7,712 nucleotides of DNA from Comamonadaceae bacterium. GTDB lineage: Bacteria > Pseudomonadota > Gammaproteobacteria > Burkholderiales > Burkholderiaceae. Location: assembly GCA_947484245.1 (NCBI GenBank), contig CANKOT010000105.1, positions 1-7,712 of the forward strand. The letters are read 5' to 3'. Made by a program: the position numbers and the translations under genes. The notes under the pieces were generated by a model, which saw only the letters and a list, made by a program, of their open reading frames with translations, did not search any database and was not told the origin of the DNA. Shown here piece by piece: positions 6,621 to 7,712 of this stretch; within the stretch, counting starts at the first letter, position 1, and each line of letters starts with the position of its first letter.

Positions 6621-7712
6621 ATGGTTCAATATGCAGATTTTCACAAACGTTCCATTCAGGATCGCGATGCGTTCTGGGCAGAGCAAGCCCAACAAATTGA
6701 GTGGCACAAAGCGCCTCAAGAAATTTGCGACTACAGCAACCCGCCATTTGCCAAATGGTTCAAGGGCGGTGAAACCAACCTGTGTCACAACGCCATTGAC
6801 CGTCATTTGAAAGACCGTGGCGATCAAGCCGCATTGATTTTTGTCTCTACAGAAACCGACCAAGAAGTCACTTACACCTACAAGCAGCTGCATGCTGAGG
6901 TGCAACGCATGGCAGCGTCCTTGTTGTCATTGGGCGTGAAAAAAGGCGACCGTGTTTTGATTTACATGCCCATGATTGCAGAGGCTTCCTTTGCCATGTT
7001 GGCTTGCGCGCGCATCGGGGCCATCCACTCTGTGGTGTTTGGTGGCTTTGCTTCTGGTTCTTTGGCCTCGCGCATTGAAGATGCTTCACCCAAAGTGATT
7101 GTGAGTGCCGACGCGGGTTCTCGCGGTGGCAAAGTTGTTGAATACAAACCGCTTTTAGACGAGGCCATTCGTTTGTCGGCGCACAAGCCAGACTCAGTTT
7201 TGTTGGTCGATCGTGGACTTGCCAAGATGGCCATGACAGAAGGCCGAGATGTGTTGTGGTCCAATTTGCGAGAGAAGCACCTCAATGTCGTGGTGCCTTG
7301 CGAGTGGGTCGATGCAACACACCCTAGCTACACACTTTATACATCTGGCACCACGGGCAAACCCAAGGGCGTTCAACGCGACACGGGTGGTTATACAGTG
7401 GCCTTGGCTTCGAGCATCCCCAACATTTTTTGCGGCAAGCCGGGGGAAACATTTTTCTGCACCAGCGACATCGGTTGGGTGGTAGGTCACAGCTACATCA
7501 TTTACGGCCCCTTGATTGGCGGCATGGCCACGATTCTTTATGAAGGCTTGCCCACACGCCCCGACGGCGGTATTTGGTGGAGCTTGGTTGAGAAGTACAA
7601 AGTGACCGTGATGTTCAGTGCGCCCACAGCCATTCGTGTATTGAAAAAACAAGATCCGGCTTTGCTTAGCAAATACGATTTGTCCAGCTTGAAGGCTTTG
7701 TTCTTGGCGGGC
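6621..7712 (+). CDS. prpE: Propionyl-CoA synthetase (propionate--CoA ligase), 3'-truncated
   Basis: This cytoplasmic enzyme activates propionate with ATP to propionyl-adenylate and then propionyl-CoA, for the 2-methylcitrate cycle or other propionyl-CoA routes. The window holds 364 codons from the ATG, open to the last base; the family is about 630 residues, so the rest of the adenylation domain and the C-terminal lid with its catalytic, acetylatable Lys are missing. PrpE rather than acetyl-CoA synthetase is indicated by the N-terminal FHKRSIQDRDAFWAEQA and by SNPPFAKWF, TNLCHNAIDRHL, HSVVFGGFAS and VSADAGSRGGK, which track E. coli PrpE closely. The ATP-binding P-loop is YTSGTTGKPKG (240-250). 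Further conserved segments are SDIGWVVGHSY (from 282), YEGLP and FSAPTAIRVLKK. The start has AGGAGA upstream, and a 156-bp gap separates it from the hydrolase gene. No other prp gene is visible. Confidence 0.96.
   Translation, partial: MVQYADFHKRSIQDRDAFWAEQAQQIEWHKAPQEICDYSNPPFAKWFKGGETNLCHNAIDRHLKDRGDQAALIFVSTETDQEVTYTYKQLHAEVQRMAASLLSLGVKKGDRVLIYMPMIAEASFAMLACARIGAIHSVVFGGFASGSLASRIEDASPKVIVSADAGSRGGKVVEYKPLLDEAIRLSAHKPDSVLLVDRGLAKMAMTEGRDVLWSNLREKHLNVVVPCEWVDATHPSYTLYTSGTTGKPKGVQRDTGGYTVALASSIPNIFCGKPGETFFCTSDIGWVVGHSYIIYGPLIGGMATILYEGLPTRPDGGIWWSLVEKYKVTVMFSAPTAIRVLKKQDPALLSKYDLSSLKALFLAG

Overview
The window looks like ordinary chromosomal DNA from a betaproteobacterium, most likely order Burkholderiales and perhaps Comamonadaceae. 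This rests on three things: a homodimeric-type pyruvate dehydrogenase E1 (AceE), an E3 (Lpd) with its own N-terminal lipoyl domain as is usual in beta-proteobacteria and Neisseria, and the downstream gene neighbourhood. GC content is moderate and codon use looks even across the genes. I see no mobile element, tRNA, rRNA, CRISPR array or attachment site. The genus cannot be fixed from the sequence alone.

Layout. Positions 1-5106 on the + strand are the pyruvate dehydrogenase complex operon: the C-terminal two thirds of aceE (E1), then aceF (E2) after 23 bp, then lpdA (E3) after 33 bp. Together they convert pyruvate, CoA and NAD+ to acetyl-CoA, CO2 and NADH. A near-perfect symmetric hairpin with A and T tracts (5121-5155) closes the operon. 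It can also stop the convergent minus-strand gene at 5167-5778, an exported NlpC/P60 (C40) cysteine peptidase of the cell-wall hydrolase type. A 74-bp divergent region separates that gene from a + strand isochorismatase-fold cysteine hydrolase (5853-6464). After a 156-bp gap, which holds a probable terminator and three TTTGCA-type motifs, comes the N-terminal 364 codons of prpE, propionyl-CoA synthetase, cut off by the window end.

How the genes relate. The three PDH genes form one enzyme complex. PrpE also makes an acyl-CoA, feeding propionate into the 2-methylcitrate cycle or another propionyl-CoA route, but it appears to be a separate transcription unit. The peptidase and the hydrolase have no evident functional link to either.

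I found no undescribed biological system. The observations most worth a second look are: a perfect TTTGCAAA palindrome with two partial copies upstream of prpE, which matches the known site of short-chain fatty acyl-CoA responsive regulators; an unstable GCT/C-tract linker in aceF; 83% identical lipoyl domains at the starts of AceF and Lpd; and an insertion between the active-site lysine and cysteine of the hydrolase.
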